From an uncultured beta proteobacterium (GTDB lineage Bacteria; Pseudomonadota; Gammaproteobacteria; Burkholderiales; Burkholderiaceae_B): DNA of 64,000 bases. Shown one piece after another: positions 10,330 through 20,190 of this stretch. The position numbers and the translations under genes are program-made. The stretch covers positions 1 to 64,000 of the forward strand of contig CAITPF010000010.1 in the NCBI GenBank assembly GCA_903894155.1, given 5' to 3'. Each line of letters begins with the position of its first letter. The stretch's first letter is position 1. The notes under the pieces are model-generated. The model did no database searches. It saw only the letters and a program-made list of their open reading frames with translations, and was not told the DNA's origin.

Positions 10330-11023
10330 CCCCAAGCGCCCCGTCGCGCTGGTGACCGGCACAAGCTCGGGCATCGGCCAGTCCATCGGCCGATTCCTGC
10401 TCGCGTCCGGCTGGGATGTCGTCGGTTTCGACGTTGCGCCAGCGGCAATCGAAAGCGCGTCTTTCAAGCCGGTTCGCGTGGATCTGACCGACTGCGCAGC
10501 CGCGCAGGCCGCAGCGCGCGAACATGCGTATGCCGACGCGCTGGTGCATGCCGCCGGCGTCCTTCGTGTCGGACGCCTTGGCGAGCTCAATGCCGCCGAT
10601 TTCGGCCTTATGTGGAGCCTGCACGTCGCGGCGCTGGCGAGCATCGCCGATATCCTGGGCCCGGCCATGCATCAGCGCGGTGCAGGCCGCATCGTGCTGG
10701 TGGGGAGTCGGGTTGCGCAGGGCATGCCCGGGCGCAGCCAATACGCTGCGACCAAGGCGGCGCTGATCGCGCTGGCGCGCAGCTGGGCCGGCGAGCTCAT
10801 TGAGGGCGGGGTGACTGTCAACGTGGTCTCGCCCGCCGCGACCGAGACGGCGATGCTGCAGGATCCCGCGCGAAGCGGCTCCGCCCCCAGGCTGCCGCCC
10901 CTTGGCCGGCTCATCCGCCCCGACGAGATTGCCTCGCTGGTGGCCTATCTCCTGTCGCCTGCGGCCGATGCCATCACTGGGCAGGACATCCAGATTTGCG
11001 GCGGCGCTTCGCTGCCGCGGTAG
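10319..11023 (+). CDS. SDR family oxidoreductase
   Basis: VALVTGTSSGIGQSIGRFL cofactor motif, SQYAATKAALIAL active-site YxxxK, overlaps upstream gene. Confidence 0.92.
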   Translation: MANDPKRPVALVTGTSSGIGQSIGRFLLASGWDVVGFDVAPAAIESASFKPVRVDLTDCAAAQAAAREHAYADALVHAAGVLRVGRLGELNAADFGLMWSLHVAALASIADILGPAMHQRGAGRIVLVGSRVAQGMPGRSQYAATKAALIALARSWAGELIEGGVTVNVVSPAATETAMLQDPARSGSAPRLPPLGRLIRPDEIASLVAYLLSPAADAITGQDIQICGGASLPR

Positions 11024-11048
11024 TCTGCCCAAGCCCGAATTTCGCCTG

Positions 11049-11096
11049 TCCATCAATCCATCAATCCATCAATCCATCAATCCATCAATCCCCCAA
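11049..11096. repeat. tandem octanucleotide repeat (TCCATCAA) x5 plus one degenerate copy
   Basis: Read directly: tccatcaa x5 then tcccccaa, in the SDR/tartrate-dehydratase intergenic region. Confidence 0.95.
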
Positions 11097-11115
11097 TCCC
11101 TTACCGGTTGCCTCC

Positions 11116-12282
11116 ATGAAGATCGTTGAAATCCGCGAATCCACGCGCCCCATCAAGTCCAACATCCGCAACGCCTACATCGATTTTTCGAAGATGACGC
11201 TAAGCCTGGTCGCGGTGGTCACCGACGTCATCCGCGACGGCAAGCCGGTGATCGGCTATGGCTTCAACTCGAACGGCCGTTACGGCCAGGGCGCGCTGAT
11301 GCGCGAGCGCTTCATCCCGCGCGTGCTCGAGGCCGCGCCTGACAGCCTGCTCGACGAACGCGACGTGATCTGCCCCCACAAGGTGTGGGCGGCGATGATG
11401 AACAACGAGAAACCGGGGGGTCACGGCGAGCGTTCGGTGGCGGTCGGCACGATCGACATGGCGGTGTGGGACGCGGTGGCCAAGATCGAGGGCTTGCCGC
11501 TCTTTCAGATGCTGGCCAACCGCTACGGCAACGGGCAGGCGAATCGCAAGGTGTTCGTCTACGCGGCGGGCGGCTATTACTGGCCCGGACAGGGGCTCGA
11601 GGGCCTCACGCGCGAAATGCAGAGCTACCTTGACCGCGGCTATTCGGTGGTCAAGAAGAAGATCGGGGGCGCCACGCTCGCGCAAGATTGCAAGCGCATC
11701 GAGGCCGTGCTCAAACTGCTCGGCCCCGGCCAGCGATTGGCCGTTGACGCCAACGGGCGCTTTGATCTGACGACCGCCGTGGCCTACGCGAAGGAGCTGT
11801 CGCAATACGACCTCTTCTGGTACGAGGAGGCCGGCGATCCCCTCGATTACGAGCTGCAGGCCGAGCTTGCCAATCACTACGACAAGCCGATGGCCACCGG
11901 CGAAAATCTGTTTTCCATGCAGGACGCGCGCAACCTGATTCGCTACGGCGGCATGCGGCGCGACCGCGACTGGCTGCAGTTTGACTGCGCCCTGTCCTAT
12001 GGCCTGGTCGAGTACCTGCGCACGCTCGATATGCTCCGGGAGTACGGGTGGTCCGCCTCGCGCTGCATCCCGCACGGCGGGCACCAGATGTCGCTGGCGA
12101 TTGCGGCAGGCCTGGGCCTGGGCGGCAACGAGAGCTACCCCGATCTGTTCCAGCCCTACGGCGGCTTCCCGGATGGCGTGCGCGTTGAAGACAGCTACGT
12201 CACGCTGCCCGAACTGCCTGGCATCGGCTTTGAGGGCAAGGCCGATCTGTATGCGGAAATGAAGGCGCTGGCGAGCGGTTAA
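11116..12282 (+). CDS. tarD: enolase-superfamily (MR/MLE) dehydratase, D(-)-tartrate dehydratase-like
   Basis: RNAYIDFSKMTLSLVAVVTDV, EKPGGHGERSVAVGTIDMAVWDAVAK, VKKKIGG, LAVDANGRFD and SRCIPHGGHQMSLAIAAGLGLGGNESYPDLFQPYGGFPDGV closely resemble recalled Bradyrhizobium TarD. Confidence 0.85.
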   Translation: MKIVEIRESTRPIKSNIRNAYIDFSKMTLSLVAVVTDVIRDGKPVIGYGFNSNGRYGQGALMRERFIPRVLEAAPDSLLDERDVICPHKVWAAMMNNEKPGGHGERSVAVGTIDMAVWDAVAKIEGLPLFQMLANRYGNGQANRKVFVYAAGGYYWPGQGLEGLTREMQSYLDRGYSVVKKKIGGATLAQDCKRIEAVLKLLGPGQRLAVDANGRFDLTTAVAYAKELSQYDLFWYEEAGDPLDYELQAELANHYDKPMATGENLFSMQDARNLIRYGGMRRDRDWLQFDCALSYGLVEYLRTLDMLREYGWSASRCIPHGGHQMSLAIAAGLGLGGNESYPDLFQPYGGFPDGVRVEDSYVTLPELPGIGFEGKADLYAEMKALASG

Positions 12283-12295
12283 GATGGGTCAAAAA

Positions 12296-12313
12296 CCTGT
12301 CGCAGACGACAGG
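12296..12313. other. small inverted repeat CCTGTC-N6-GACAGG upstream of the Fe-ADH gene
   Basis: Perfect 6-bp arms in the 57-bp intergenic gap. Confidence 0.4.
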
Positions 12314-12339
12314 CCAGAAATCTGTCGGAGACTCGCAGC

Positions 12340-13479
12340 ATGGCGCTCATCAACTACCTGACCCAGATCCAGTTCGATTTCGGCGCGATCGCATGCCTGC
12401 AGTCCGAGTGCGAGCGCATCGGGATCTCGCGCCCGATGATCGTGACCGACCCGGGCGTGCGCGCGGCCGGGCTCGTCGACAGAGTGCTTGCCCAGTTGAA
12501 GAACCCGGACGCCGTCGGGGTCTACGACCAGACGCCGCCCAATCCAACCGAGGCGGCCGTGCGCCAGGCGCTGGCCCTCTACAGGGATGGCAAATTCGAT
12601 GGCCTGGTTGCCGTGGGCGGTGGCTCTTCGATGGATCTGGCCAAGGCGGTTGCCGTGTGCGCAACGCACGAAGGCCCGCTCAAGTTGTTTGCGGCCGTCG
12701 AGGGCGGTGCAGCCCGTATCACGGCTGCGACCGCACCCATCATTGCGATTCCGACGACTTCGGGCACGGGTAGCGAAGTGGGACGCGGCGCCATGATCAT
12801 CCTGGACGATGGCCGCAAGGCGGGCATCCTTTCGCCCTACATCATCCCGAAGTCGGCGATTTGCGATCCCGAACTGACCCTGGGGCTTCCGCCCCTGCTG
12901 ACAGCGGCGACCGGCATGGACGCCATCACGCACTGCTTCGAGACGTTCATGTCGGCAGCGCTGAACTTCCCGGCCGAGGGCATTGCACTCGATGGCTTGT
13001 GGCGCGGCTGGGCCCATATCGAGCGCGCGACCCACAGCCCAGGGGACCGCGAGGCGCGCCTGCACATGATGAGCGCATCGACCCAGGGTGCGATGGCCTT
13101 CCAGAAGGGGCTCGGCGCGGTGCACAGCCTGAGCCATTCCCTGGGCGGCATCAATCCGCGCCTGCACCACGGTACGCTCAACGCCATGTTCCTGCCTGCG
13201 GTGATCCGGTTCAACCAGGAGGCCGAGTCGATGAAATCGGCCAACAAGATGCAGCGGCTTGCGCAGACCATCGGGGTCGCAGCGGGAGACGATGTCGCGC
13301 CAGCGGTCAAGGCGCTGAACCAGAGGCTGGGATTGCCCTCGGGCCTTGCCGCCATGGGCGTGACCGAGGATTTGTTCGACCGGATCATTCAGGGCGCGCT
13401 GGCCGACCATTGCCACAAGACGAATCCGCGCCTCGCCACCGCGACCGATTACGCCGCGATCCTGCGCCAGTCGATGTAG
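12340..13479 (+). CDS. iron-containing alcohol dehydrogenase (group III)
   Basis: VGGGSSMDLAKAVAV, PIIAIPTTSGTGSEVG, GAVHSLSHSLGG...HHGTLNAMFLP. Confidence 0.92.
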   Translation: MALINYLTQIQFDFGAIACLQSECERIGISRPMIVTDPGVRAAGLVDRVLAQLKNPDAVGVYDQTPPNPTEAAVRQALALYRDGKFDGLVAVGGGSSMDLAKAVAVCATHEGPLKLFAAVEGGAARITAATAPIIAIPTTSGTGSEVGRGAMIILDDGRKAGILSPYIIPKSAICDPELTLGLPPLLTAATGMDAITHCFETFMSAALNFPAEGIALDGLWRGWAHIERATHSPGDREARLHMMSASTQGAMAFQKGLGAVHSLSHSLGGINPRLHHGTLNAMFLPAVIRFNQEAESMKSANKMQRLAQTIGVAAGDDVAPAVKALNQRLGLPSGLAAMGVTEDLFDRIIQGALADHCHKTNPRLATATDYAAILRQSM

Positions 13480-13481
13480 CG

Positions 13482-14612
13482 CTACTTGCTTGCGGTGCGT
13501 TGCTCGATCCAGGATGCCAGGATGTCGGCGATCTGGAGGCTGTTGGCGTCCTGCATCAACATGTGCGAGTTGCCCTTGATCCCGATGGCGGGCAGCAACA
13601 GCAACTCGGCGCGCCCGCCCGCCTTGTTGGTCTTTTCGACGAACTCGGTGCAGGTCTTGAGCCGGGGTGCCCAGCGCGTGGAAAGATCGATGTAATCGCC
13701 AAACAGCACCATGATCGGCATGCCCGTGTACGGCTTGAGGTCGCCGTCGGCTGCCGGGCAGGCTCCGGGCTCGACCGCGATGATCGCATCGATTCCGGCT
13801 CGGTCGAGCGATGCGGTCTGGAAGGGAAAGATGCCGGATTGCGAGTGGCTGATCAGAACCGTCTTCTTGAGTTGCCTGGCCAGTTCGGATAGCGCTGGCA
13901 CCGTCGGGTTCGGCGTGGGCATCGCATTGAGCCAATCGGGCACCATCTGTTGCCAGAGCTCGCGCTGCGCGGCCACCGGGAACTGCATGCCTTCATAGAC
14001 CTTGGGGTACTCGGGACCAAATCGGAAGATCCGCCAGGCCGATTCGTGGCTCGCGGCGAACACCACCGGAAGCTGGTCTGGCTTGGCGCGGCCGGTCTTG
14101 ATCGCGTTCATGGCTGTCGCGTCGACCGCCGAGCGTCCCCGACCAGATTGGTCGATGACGTACGTCGGAAACCCGCGTCGCACGAAGTACTCATCCCAGC
14201 CCATTCGCCCGTCGGGGGTGGTTTCCCAGGTTTTGCCCGTCAGGCAGCAACCGTGGATCAGCACGATCGAGGTGCCCCTGGCCGTTGCCGGCACCTGGAA
14301 GCGCGTGTACATCTGGTCGACCGTGATCGTGCCCGCAGCGGCGTAGGCCGGCAAGGTCGACAGATCCTGGGATTGGATATCGCGGCCGCCCACGAAGAAG
14401 CTGCCCTGGCGCGCGATCGTCAGCGGGCCCGCCAGGGCCTTTTTATCCAGGGCGACAATCTTGAAGCCCGGATCGCCGATCGCGTCGGCGGCGCGCGCCG
14501 CAACCGGTGCAAGCAGGGCGCCAAGAAGTGTTGCGCCCGTAAGCGCCAGTGCGAAACGATGACCGCGTCGTGCCATGAGAAGTCTCCGAGGGGCCGATGC
14601 CTTCAGGGGCAT
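13482..14612 (-). CDS. secreted alpha/beta hydrolase (esterase-like)
   Basis: Signal peptide; IVLIHGCCLTGKTWETTPDGRMGWDEYFVRRGFPTYVIDQSGRGRS; LISHSQSG nucleophile. Confidence 0.8.
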   Translation of the reverse strand: MPLKASAPRRLLMARRGHRFALALTGATLLGALLAPVAARAADAIGDPGFKIVALDKKALAGPLTIARQGSFFVGGRDIQSQDLSTLPAYAAAGTITVDQMYTRFQVPATARGTSIVLIHGCCLTGKTWETTPDGRMGWDEYFVRRGFPTYVIDQSGRGRSAVDATAMNAIKTGRAKPDQLPVVFAASHESAWRIFRFGPEYPKVYEGMQFPVAAQRELWQQMVPDWLNAMPTPNPTVPALSELARQLKKTVLISHSQSGIFPFQTASLDRAGIDAIIAVEPGACPAADGDLKPYTGMPIMVLFGDYIDLSTRWAPRLKTCTEFVEKTNKAGGRAELLLLPAIGIKGNSHMLMQDANSLQIADILASWIEQRTASK

Positions 14613-14665
14613 TCTACTGGTGGCGGCCGGCGCCGGGAACGCCCCGGCCCATCCGACAAACGCGA

Positions 14666-15205
14666 TCAGGCAGGGTGTTCGGCGTTGTAGCGCTCGATGC
14701 CGGCGAAGATTTCCTTGTGGGCTTCGGCCTTGCCACCCCAGCCCTCAACCTTCACCCACTTGTTCGGCTCGAGATCTTTGTAGTGCTCGAAGAAGTGCTG
14801 GATTGCGTTCAGGCGCATCGGGTTGATGTCGGTGACTTCGAGCCAGTGGTTGTAGATCGGCAGGATTTTGTCTTCCGGCACGGCGAGCAGCTTGGCGTCT
14901 TCGCCGGCCTCGTCCGTCATCTTGAGCAGACCGAGCGCGCGGCAACGAACCACGACGCCGGGGATGACCGGGAAGGGCGTGACGACCAGAACATCGACCG
15001 GATCGCCATCGCCGGCGATCGTCTTGGGGATATAGCCGTAGTTACACGGGTAGTGCATCGCTGTTCCCATGAACCGGTCAACGAAGATGGCACCGGACTC
15101 TTTATCGACCTCGTACTTGATCGGGTCGGCGTTCATCGAAATTTCGATGATGACGTTAAACGATTCCGGGATATTTTTACCCGCGCTGACGTTGTCGAGG
15201 CTCAT
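14666..15205 (-). CDS. ppa: soluble inorganic pyrophosphatase
   Basis: NVIIEISMNADPIKYEVDKESGAIFVDRFMGTAMHYPCNYGYIPKTIAGDGDPVDVLV, family I PPase signature. Confidence 0.97.
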   Translation of the reverse strand: MSLDNVSAGKNIPESFNVIIEISMNADPIKYEVDKESGAIFVDRFMGTAMHYPCNYGYIPKTIAGDGDPVDVLVVTPFPVIPGVVVRCRALGLLKMTDEAGEDAKLLAVPEDKILPIYNHWLEVTDINPMRLNAIQHFFEHYKDLEPNKWVKVEGWGGKAEAHKEIFAGIERYNAEHPA

Positions 15206-15458
15206 GCGTACTCCGAATTTACCGATTTATTGGTGAATACCCTGATGTTAGCAGGGAATCTTCACTTTCCCCGGCTGACACTTTGGTAGATACTGTTACC
15301 CGCTGACCGCCTCGTGCGTGTGTGGCGCTCCGCCTTACCCGTGACGACCCGCACTTTCCAGCGGATCGGGCAGTATGGGGGTACCTGGCGGAACCAGAAT
15401 TTTAAGAGCAAGAGCCAGTCCGGAAAAGCGAGACAACACTTTTAGGGAGTTTTTGAGC

Positions 15459-17531
15459 ATGAGTAATGAAACAATGGGCCTCTACTTTGCCCTGGCCTGC
15501 GGCGTGATCGCAGTGCTGTACGGGTTTGTAGTGCGATCCTGGATTCTGGGACAAAGTACCGGCAATGCCAAGATGGTCGCCATCGCGGACGCCATCCAGC
15601 AGGGTGCGGCGGCGTATCTCTCCAAGCAGTACACCACGATCGGTGTCGTCGGCGTCGTGCTGGCCGTGCTCATCGCGCTTTTCCTGGATATGTCGACCGC
15701 CGTCGGGTTTGTCATCGGCGCCGTGCTCTCGGGCGCCTGCGGCTTTATTGGCATGAACGTGTCGGTGCGGGCCAACGTGCGCACCGCGCAGGCAGCCACC
15801 ATTGGCATGAACGAGGCGCTGAACGTGGCCTTCAAGGGCGGCGCGATCACCGGGATGCTGGTGGTTGGTCTTGGCCTGCTGGGTGTGGGACTGTTCTACA
15901 TGTACCTCGTCGCCACGGGCGCAGGCAAGGATATGTCGACCATTCTGCACCCGCTGATCGGTCTGGCGTTTGGCTCCTCCCTGATCTCGATCTTCGCGCG
16001 TCTGGGCGGCGGCATTTTCACCAAGGGTGCTGACGTCGGCGCCGATCTGGTTGGTAAAGTCGAGGCAGGCATCCCCGAGGATGATCCTCGCAACCCGGCG
16101 GTGATCGCCGACAACGTGGGCGACAACGTGGGCGATTGCGCCGGCATGGCCGCTGACCTCTTCGAGACCTACGCCGTCACGCTGATCGCGACGATGGTGC
16201 TCGGCGCGCTCATGATCAAGGGCGCGATCGGCGCGGCCGTGACCTACCCGCTCGTGCTCGGCGGGATCTCGATCATCGGCTCGATCATCGGTTGCTCGTT
16301 CGTGAAGGCAACCCCTGGCATGAAGAACGTGATGCCGGCGCTGTACAAGGGCCTGATCATTAACGGGCTGATTTCGCTGGTCGCTTTCTACTTCGCGACC
16401 AACTGGATCATTCCCGACAACGCGCTGGCTGACGTCGGCTTCGCCGTCGGCGCCAAAATGCGCCTGTTTGGCGCAACGGTCGTCGGCCTCGTGCTGACCG
16501 CGATGCTGGTCTGGATCACCGAGTACTACACCGGCACCGATTACGCGCCGGTCAAGCACATCGCCAAAGCATCGACCCAGGGTCACGGCACCAACATCAT
16601 CGCGGGCCTCGGCGTTTCGATGAAGTCGACCGCCTGGCCGGTGATCTGCGTGTGCATTGCGATCTACGCGGCTTACTGGCTCGCCGGCATCTACGGCATC
16701 GCGATCGCCGCGACGTCCATGCTGTCGATGGCCGGCATCGTGGTGGCGCTCGACGCGTACGGCCCGATTACCGACAACGCAGGCGGTATCGCCGAAATGG
16801 CGGGCATGCCCGAATCGGTGCGCAACATCACCGATCCGCTTGACGCCGTGGGCAACACGACCAAGGCGGTCACCAAGGGCTACGCGATCGGTTCGGCAGG
16901 CCTCGCCGCGCTGGTGCTGTTTGCCGATTACACCCATGCGCTTGAGTCGGCCAATATGAAGGTCACGTTCGACCTGTCGAACCACATGGTGATCATCGGC
17001 CTGTTCATCGGTGGCCTGATCCCCTACCTCTTCGGCGCCATGGCGATGGAAGCGGTTGGCCGCTGCGCGGGTGCCGTGGTCGAGGAAGTGCGTCGCCAGT
17101 TCCGCGATATTCCGGGCATCATGGACGGCTCGGGCAAGCCCGAGTACGGCAAAGCTGTTGCCATGCTGACCAGTGCCGCCATCAAGGAAATGATCATCCC
17201 CTCGCTGTTGCCGGTCGTCGTGCCGATCGCAGTGGGTCTGCTCCTCGGGCCGGCCGCGCTCGGCGGCATGCTGATGGGCACCATCGTGACGGGCCTGTTC
17301 GTCGCCATCTCGATGTGCACGGGCGGCGGTGCGTGGGACAACGCCAAGAAGTACATCGAGGAAGGCAACTACGGTGGCAAGGGTTCCGAGGCGCACAAGG
17401 CCGCCGTGACCGGCGACACCGTGGGCGATCCCTACAAGGATACGGCCGGCCCCGCCGTCAACCCGCTCATCAAGATCATCAACATCGTTGCGCTCTTGAT
17501 CGTGCCGCTGATGGTGCGCGTGTTCTCGTAA
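15459..17531 (+). CDS. hppA: membrane-bound proton-translocating pyrophosphatase
   Basis: Multi-[68 protein letters not shown]. Confidence 0.96.
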   Translation: MSNETMGLYFALACGVIAVLYGFVVRSWILGQSTGNAKMVAIADAIQQGAAAYLSKQYTTIGVVGVVLAVLIALFLDMSTAVGFVIGAVLSGACGFIGMNVSVRANVRTAQAATIGMNEALNVAFKGGAITGMLVVGLGLLGVGLFYMYLVATGAGKDMSTILHPLIGLAFGSSLISIFARLGGGIFTKGADVGADLVGKVEAGIPEDDPRNPAVIADNVGDNVGDCAGMAADLFETYAVTLIATMVLGALMIKGAIGAAVTYPLVLGGISIIGSIIGCSFVKATPGMKNVMPALYKGLIINGLISLVAFYFATNWIIPDNALADVGFAVGAKMRLFGATVVGLVLTAMLVWITEYYTGTDYAPVKHIAKASTQGHGTNIIAGLGVSMKSTAWPVICVCIAIYAAYWLAGIYGIAIAATSMLSMAGIVVALDAYGPITDNAGGIAEMAGMPESVRNITDPLDAVGNTTKAVTKGYAIGSAGLAALVLFADYTHALESANMKVTFDLSNHMVIIGLFIGGLIPYLFGAMAMEAVGRCAGAVVEEVRRQFRDIPGIMDGSGKPEYGKAVAMLTSAAIKEMIIPSLLPVVVPIAVGLLLGPAALGGMLMGTIVTGLFVAISMCTGGGAWDNAKKYIEEGNYGGKGSEAHKAAVTGDTVGDPYKDTAGPAVNPLIKIINIVALLIVPLMVRVFS

Positions 17532-17581
17532 GATCGCTGGTCTGGGCGCCGCACATCGCGGCGCCTGCCGCCAGACAAACG

Positions 17582-17615
17582 CCGCCCGCGCCTTACGACG
17601 CGGGCGGTTTTTTTT
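17582..17615 (+). terminator. Rho-independent terminator after hppA
   Basis: CCGCCCGCG-N8-CGCGGGCGG followed by T8. Confidence 0.9.
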
Positions 17616-17634
17616 CCTGTACCAGAGACCAAGC

Positions 17635-18945
17635 ATGAGCGAAGCTGAGCAGTTGCCGGTCTGCATCATCGGCGCCGGCTCGTCGGGCGTCACCACGGCG
17701 AAATCATTGCGCGCGCAGGGCGTGGCGTTTGAGTGCCTCGAGCTCGGGTCGAAGATCGGCGGCATGTGGCGTTACGAAAACGACAACGGCATGTCCTCCG
17801 CATACCATTGCCTGCATATCGACACGAGCCGCAAGAACCTCGGCTATTCGGATTTCCCGATTCCCGAAACCTACCCCGATTTCCTGTCGCACGGTCAGGT
17901 GCTGGAGTATCTGGAAACCTACGCCGAATATTCCGGCGTCGTGCCGTACATCCGGTTCAATACGCGCGTCGAGGCTGTCCGGCCCCGCGCCGCAGGCGGC
18001 TGGACGGTGGCGCTCGCCGGCGGCGAGCAGCGCGACTATCGCGCTGTGATTGTCGCCAACGGACACCTCTGGGATCCGCGCATGCCCGAGTTCGCCGGCA
18101 CGTTCAGCGGGATGCAAATGCACTCGCATCACTATCGCACGCCTGCCGCGTTTGCCGACAAGGATGTCCTGGTCGTTGGCATTGGCAATTCGGCCGTCGA
18201 TATCGCGGTGGACGTTTGCCGGCAGGCGCGCAGCACGACGATGTCGATGCGGCGCACGGCCTGGGTTGTGCCGAAGTACATCATGGGAATTCCGACGGAT
18301 CGCTGGATCGCCTTCCTCACCCGCAAGCTTCGATTGCCCACCCGCATGGCGCGCAGTGTGATTCGCCGACTGATGGTGCTGGCCGTTGGCGACCAGGCGC
18401 GCTTCGGACTGCCACGGCCCTTGCATCCCATCTGGCGCGAGCACGCGACGCTCAGCCAGGATCTGCTGTCCTACCTGGGCCACGGCTGGATCACCATCAA
18501 ACCCAATATCCTTGAGCTGCAGGGCGACAGCGTGCAGTTCGACGACGGCAGTCGCAAGCGGTTCGATGCGATCATTTACGCCACGGGGTACAGGACTTCC
18601 TTTCCTTTCCTGGATCCGGCGACGTTCGCGGTGCGTGACGGGCACGCCAGGCTGTACCGCCGGATTCTTCCGGTGGATCTTCCGGGCCTGTATTTCGTCG
18701 GGCTTGTGCAGCCGATCGGCCCCACGATCCCGTTATGCGAGATTCAGGGTCAGTGGATTGCCTCCGTGCTCGCGGGGCGCACCGCATTGCCGGACGCGGC
18801 TTCGATGGACCGCGAAATCGATGCCCACCTTGCCGCCAACGCGCAACGCTACGTGGGGAGCGCGCGCTACACGCTCGAGGTGGATTTCCGCGACTACGCG
18901 GGGCGGCTACGCGGCGACATGCGGGCCGCGTGCGCGGGCGCCTGA
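17635..18945 (+). CDS. flavin-containing monooxygenase / NAD(P)-binding FAD protein
   Basis: VCIIGAGSSGVTTAKSLRAQG, IGGMWRYE, DVLVVGIGNSAVDIAVD, IIYATGYRTSFPF. Confidence 0.9.
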   Translation: MSEAEQLPVCIIGAGSSGVTTAKSLRAQGVAFECLELGSKIGGMWRYENDNGMSSAYHCLHIDTSRKNLGYSDFPIPETYPDFLSHGQVLEYLETYAEYSGVVPYIRFNTRVEAVRPRAAGGWTVALAGGEQRDYRAVIVANGHLWDPRMPEFAGTFSGMQMHSHHYRTPAAFADKDVLVVGIGNSAVDIAVDVCRQARSTTMSMRRTAWVVPKYIMGIPTDRWIAFLTRKLRLPTRMARSVIRRLMVLAVGDQARFGLPRPLHPIWREHATLSQDLLSYLGHGWITIKPNILELQGDSVQFDDGSRKRFDAIIYATGYRTSFPFLDPATFAVRDGHARLYRRILPVDLPGLYFVGLVQPIGPTIPLCEIQGQWIASVLAGRTALPDAASMDREIDAHLAANAQRYVGSARYTLEVDFRDYAGRLRGDMRAACAGA

Positions 18946-18995
18946 CCCGTGTCGCGGCAGGGCCCGTCGCGCGGGTTGCACCGGATATTGAAGGA

Positions 18996-20021
18996 CTAGT
19001 CCAGCCGCACCTTGCCTTCCTCGATCACGCGGCGCCAGTAGACTGTCTCGTCGGCGACCCAGGTGCGCAGCTCGGCGGGCGATTTGTCGACCGGGACTGA
19101 ACCCAGATCGGCGTATTGTTTCAGGATATCCGGCTCATGGATGATGCGCGCGAGCTCCTTGTTGAGCTTTTCGATGATGGCAGGCGGCGTGGCCGTGGGC
19201 GCCATCATGCCCTGGAAGCTGCCTGTCACGAATCCGGGGATGCGCTCGGCCATCGCCACCGTGTCGGGAATGGGCGCGAAGCGCCCGGGGCTCGCGACCG
19301 CAATGAGACGGTAGGCTCCGTTGCGCGCCATCGGGTAGGTTGCCAGGAAGCTGTTCATGGTGGCGTCGATCTGACCGCCCGCCAGGTCCGTCAACACTTG
19401 CGCGCCGCCCTTGTAGCCGATGAAATTGAACTGAAGGCCTTCCTTCTGCGCGATTAGCACGCCTGCCAGGTGAGGCGCGGCGCCCAGTGGTGCGCCGAAG
19501 CTCACCGGATCCTTCTGTGCCCGCGCGTAGGCAAGGAACTCGTCAAAGGTCTTGACCGGCAAGCGGTTAGCCACCACCAGGATGTGGGGTGAGTACGCCA
19601 GGATCGACACTGGGGTGAGATCCTTTTCCGGGTTGTAGGTCAGGCTGCTCATCATGGTGGGCGTCATGGTCATCGCGCTCATGTCGACGACCAGCAGCGT
19701 GTAGCCATCGGGCTCGGATTTGGCCACGAGCGCGGCGCCGATCTGCGCATTGCCCCCGGTCTTGTTCTCGACCACGACAGACTGGCCCCAGGTTTCAGTG
19801 AGTCGCTTGCCGAGGATGCGCGCCAGCACGTCCGAGGCGCCGCCTGCGGCGAACGGCACGATGATCCGGATCGGCTTGTTTGGGTAGCTGGCGGCGGGAT
19901 CTTGCGCCGCGCATGGCGCGATGGCGAAGGTCATCGCGGCGCATGCGCAGGCCATCACGCCGCCCAGCCGATGCAGGCCCCGGCGCAAACGGGCAAAACT
20001 TTGTTCCGAAAGTCCTGGCAT
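18996..20021 (-). CDS. Bug/TctC family substrate-binding protein
   Basis: YPNKPIRIIVPFAAGGASDVLARI, GQSVVVENKTGGNAQIGAALVAKSEPDGYTLL; start set to MPGLSEQS. Confidence 0.92.
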   Translation of the reverse strand: MPGLSEQSFARLRRGLHRLGGVMACACAAMTFAIAPCAAQDPAASYPNKPIRIIVPFAAGGASDVLARILGKRLTETWGQSVVVENKTGGNAQIGAALVAKSEPDGYTLLVVDMSAMTMTPTMMSSLTYNPEKDLTPVSILAYSPHILVVANRLPVKTFDEFLAYARAQKDPVSFGAPLGAAPHLAGVLIAQKEGLQFNFIGYKGGAQVLTDLAGGQIDATMNSFLATYPMARNGAYRLIAVASPGRFAPIPDTVAMAERIPGFVTGSFQGMMAPTATPPAIIEKLNKELARIIHEPDILKQYADLGSVPVDKSPAELRTWVADETVYWRRVIEEGKVRLD

Positions 20022-20088
20022 GTGTTTTGTCTCCTGGCACGCGTTGTGGTTATACGCGGCAGGATGCCAGAACTTGCGACTTCTGCGT

Positions 20089-20121
20089 AAAAAAAACGCC
20101 TCCCGAAGTTTCCGGAAGGCG
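20089..20121 (-). terminator. Rho-independent terminator (minus strand) after the Spy/CpxP-like gene
   Basis: Minus strand CGCCTTCCG-N7-CGGGAGGCG (one G-U wobble) followed by T8. Confidence 0.8.
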
Positions 20122-20190
20122 TCAGAAAAGGGGTGGCCGCGAACAGGCGTCCGGCAAGTGGATGCCTGCCCGCGGCCGGGGGATGACCTG

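Noticed and set aside
12289-13935. 548-aa minus-strand ORF antisense to Fe-ADH
   Set aside because: Shadow ORF; plus-strand ADH motifs are unambiguous.
15402-17765. 787-aa minus-strand ORF antisense to hppA
   Set aside because: Shadow ORF of a strongly recognised gene; His/Arg/Asp/Gly-rich composition typical of antisense translation in GC-rich DNA.
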